Part shown: one piece after another, positions 63,238 through 64,000 of the stretch
How the letters are laid out: every line of letters begins with the position of its first letter
How positions within the stretch are numbered: the first letter of the stretch is position 1
Source of the DNA: Flavihumibacter fluvii
GTDB taxonomy: Bacteria > Bacteroidota > Bacteroidia > Chitinophagales > Chitinophagaceae
Assembly (NCBI RefSeq): GCF_018595675.2
Contig: NZ_CP092333.1
Span: forward strand, 210,001-274,000
Reading direction: 5' to 3'
Length of the DNA: 64,000 nucleotides
Translations under genes and position numbers: made by a program
Notes under the pieces: generated by a model
What the model was told of the DNA's origin: nothing
Seen by the model: only the letters and a program-made list of their open reading frames with translations
Database searches by the model: none

Positions 63238-64000
63238 CTATTCAAAATCGGGATAACACAAATATTTTTTACGAATGGCTTTGAACTGTTTGAGGGCTGG
63301 TTGCCAGGATTTACGGATATCCGCTTCCGAAAGCCCACTTTTTACCTGGGCCATCAGTGAGGCATTGCCAGCAAGTTTGTTGAAAAAATAGGCGGTTGGC
63401 TGTGCGCCGGGTTTACCCAGGAAAAAACTGTCCTTTTGCGGGAAGAGTTCATAGGCCTTCAACAGGTATTTTAGTTGGATCTGTTGCTGAATGGCCGCTT
63501 CGGCATCTTCTGCAGTTCCTGAAATATTCCAGCCATAACAAAGCTGGTTCTTCAATTTTGGGTCTTTCGCACCTTCGCGAGAAACGGGTGTAAAAGCGAA
63601 TAAATTTTTTGGTAAGGAGGGGTGGCCAAAGATAAGGAAGGGATGTTCGGTACCGCGGCCTTCGCTAAGAGCTGTGCCTTCAAAAAAACAGGTTGATGGA
63701 TACCAGTAGATGGCTGACATGTCGGGCAGGTTAGGGGATGGTTTCACAGGTAATGTATACCTGCTTTTATGGGTATAGTTACCGCAGGGAATCACCGTTA
63801 ATTTAAAGGATGCCATTGCGCCATGCAGGCTGGAATCCAGCCATTTTTCGCCCAGGAGCATTTTGGCATATTCCCCCATGGTCATTCCATACACTACAGG
63901 AACGCTTTGCATGCCGACAAAGGATCGGTAAGGTTTTTCCAGTACTGGTCCATCTACATAGAACCCATTTGGATTGGGGCGGTCAAGGATCACCAGGGGT
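63238..64000 (-). CDS. NamZ-like exo-beta-N-acetylmuramidase (DUF1343), 5' end outside window
   Basis: The C-terminal 254 codons of a protein continuing past the right edge. The start is outside; no in-frame stop precedes the segment and the conserved VILDRPNPNG block lies at the edge, so this is not a complete gene. It carries the typical FFEGTALSEGRGTEHPF, VYGMTMGEYAKMLLGE and YWYPSTCFF segments of the DUF1343/NamZ family, which releases N-acetylmuramic acid from the ends of peptidoglycan fragments. It precedes fmt by 34 bases on the same strand. Confidence 0.9.
   Translation of the reverse strand, partial: PLVILDRPNPNGFYVDGPVLEKPYRSFVGMQSVPVVYGMTMGEYAKMLLGEKWLDSSLHGAMASFKLTVIPCGNYTHKSRYTLPVKPSPNLPDMSAIYWYPSTCFFEGTALSEGRGTEHPFLIFGHPSLPKNLFAFTPVSREGAKDPKLKNQLCYGWNISGTAEDAEAAIQQQIQLKYLLKAYELFPQKDSFFLGKPGAQPTAYFFNKLAGNASLMAQVKSGLSEADIRKSWQPALKQFKAIRKKYLCYPDFE

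Overview
This window is a chromosomal piece of a Bacteroidota bacterium, most likely of the family Chitinophagaceae (inference). Supporting signs are exact TAnnTTTG -7 promoter boxes, a type IX secretion (T9SS) component and a T9SS-sorted protein, a TonB receptor with a carboxypeptidase-regulatory-like N-terminal domain, Bacteroidota-type DUF families (DUF4835/PorD, DUF4296, DUF4954, DUF4403, head-GIN DUF2807) and the bamD-rpoZ-coaBC-porD gene order. No CRISPR array, insertion sequence or prophage was seen.

Layout. 1-2360: 3' end of an rRNA operon (23S, 5S, terminator). 2.4-8.9 kb: a lipoprotein, a lipid-kinase-like protein, a membrane-anchored AraC regulator, a small beta-barrel-like protein and a large glucosidase. 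9-10.8 kb: an RRM RNA-binding protein and rpsF-rpsR-rplI (minus strand). 11-15.7 kb: htpG, then recJ and a polyprenyl synthase. 15.8-21.3 kb: OmpA-family protein, bamD, rpoZ, coaBC, porD and a DUF4296 lipoprotein (cell envelope and core functions). 21.4-23.5 kb: the two subunits of a 3-oxoacid CoA-transferase with an unknown gene lodged between them.

23.5-28.8 kb is the most unusual part: two histidine kinase/LuxR-type response regulator pairs, each with a stand-alone seven-helix membrane protein, around a small GCVGIRYY-motif protein. Most of 25.0-28.8 kb is strikingly AT-rich. Both kinases lack any sensory domain, so the seven-helix proteins are candidate detached sensors; palindromes lie at both seven-helix promoters and a one-strand cluster of TACG motifs lies in the central intergenic region.

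28.8-42 kb: ispH, a GH13 amylase-family enzyme, a LytS/LytTR two-component system co-transcribed with a serine hydrolase, HtrA protease, LuxC-type acyl-CoA reductase divergent from a two-cluster ferredoxin, ddl, a PASTA protein and a rhodanese. A 25-residue membrane microprotein and a structured non-coding stretch upstream of ddl lie in the gaps. 42.2-46.4 kb: a TonB-dependent receptor controlled by a TPP riboswitch (probable thiamine uptake) and two paralogous DUF2807 proteins. 46.4-49.4 kb: initiator tRNA, era, der and a Lpp-like small lipoprotein. 49.5-64 kb: a T9SS cargo protein, DUF4954, glmS, an S9 peptidase, mgtE, a SET-domain protein, DUF4403, bestrophin, fmt and a truncated namZ-like gene running off the window.

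Several transcription units appear to start at or almost at the start codon (fmt, mgtE, bamD) or at the mature 5' end of the tRNA, judged from the position of exact -7 boxes. Short inverted or tandem repeats sit at the 3' ends of several genes and probably act as terminators.
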